Positions 43,592 to 43,592 of a stretch of DNA of 43,592 nt are shown piece by piece. Numbering within the stretch: position 1 is the stretch's first letter; each line of letters begins with the position of its first letter. The notes below the pieces were generated by a model that was not told where the DNA came from, ran no database searches, and worked only from the letters and a program-made list of their open reading frames with translations. Origin of the DNA: Akkermansia muciniphila (GTDB lineage: Bacteria > Verrucomicrobiota > Kiritimatiellia > RFP12 > UBA1067); assembly GCA_945870145.1 (NCBI GenBank), contig CAMBQV010000005.1:1-43592 (forward strand). The letters are read 5' to 3'. Made by a program: the position numbers and the translations under genes.

Positions 43592-43592
43592 T

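Overview
The window looks like chromosome of a Gram-negative-type bacterium, most probably from the PVC superphylum (a Kiritimatiellota- or Lentisphaerota-like lineage). The sequence shows a lipid A-type acyltransferase, an SHD1-domain secreted protein, a RAYT transposase with its repeats, and rpoBC. The lineage assignment is inference, made without any search. GC is close to half by eye. There are no rRNA, tRNA or CRISPR features.

Layout. 1-5.8 kb (+): envelope genes, namely the 3' part of a membrane/TPR protein, a lipid A acyltransferase, a polyprenol-phosphate glycosyltransferase and a UbiA-type prenyltransferase. 5.8-7.4 kb (+): a TrkA/KtrA-type RCK protein coupled to a radical SAM protein, behind a good sigma70-like promoter. 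7.4-14.7 kb (-): a GldA/GldF/GldG-type ABC system with a DUF4340 protein, overlapping a phosphohexomutase, then a coiled-coil membrane protein and RdgB. 15-16.2 kb (-): a DUF2271-type periplasmic protein and a nitroreductase. 16.4-19 kb (+): a NifS-type cysteine desulfurase, a D-2-hydroxyacid dehydrogenase and TsaE. 19-22.5 kb: an accessory stretch with a RAYT (REP-associated) transposase, scattered GGGGACAGAC/GTCTGTCCCC repeats, a 21-bp palindrome, small membrane proteins, a secreted beta-sandwich-like protein, and an acyl-carrier-like protein that has no phosphopantetheine serine.

22.5-28.8 kb (-): a tightly overlapping anaerobic cobalamin (corrin ring) operon, in transcription order cbiD-cbiE-cbiL-cbiF-orf76-cbiG-cbiH-cbiJ. 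The cbiF product is fused at its C-terminus to a zeta-toxin-like P-loop kinase, and the 76-residue ORF after it may be the kinase's small partner. This is the most unusual thing in the window. Next come a divergent SHD1-domain protein (+) and the ECF transporter genes cbiQ-cbiO (-), which lack a visible substrate-binding partner. cbiC and cbiT are also absent here.

32-36.1 kb (+): a radical SAM protein with extra cysteines, FolC, a Gfo/Idh/MocA oxidoreductase and a lone response-regulator receiver. 36.1-43.6 kb (-): trmB, a clear intrinsic terminator, complete rpoC, and rpoB cut by the right edge of the window.
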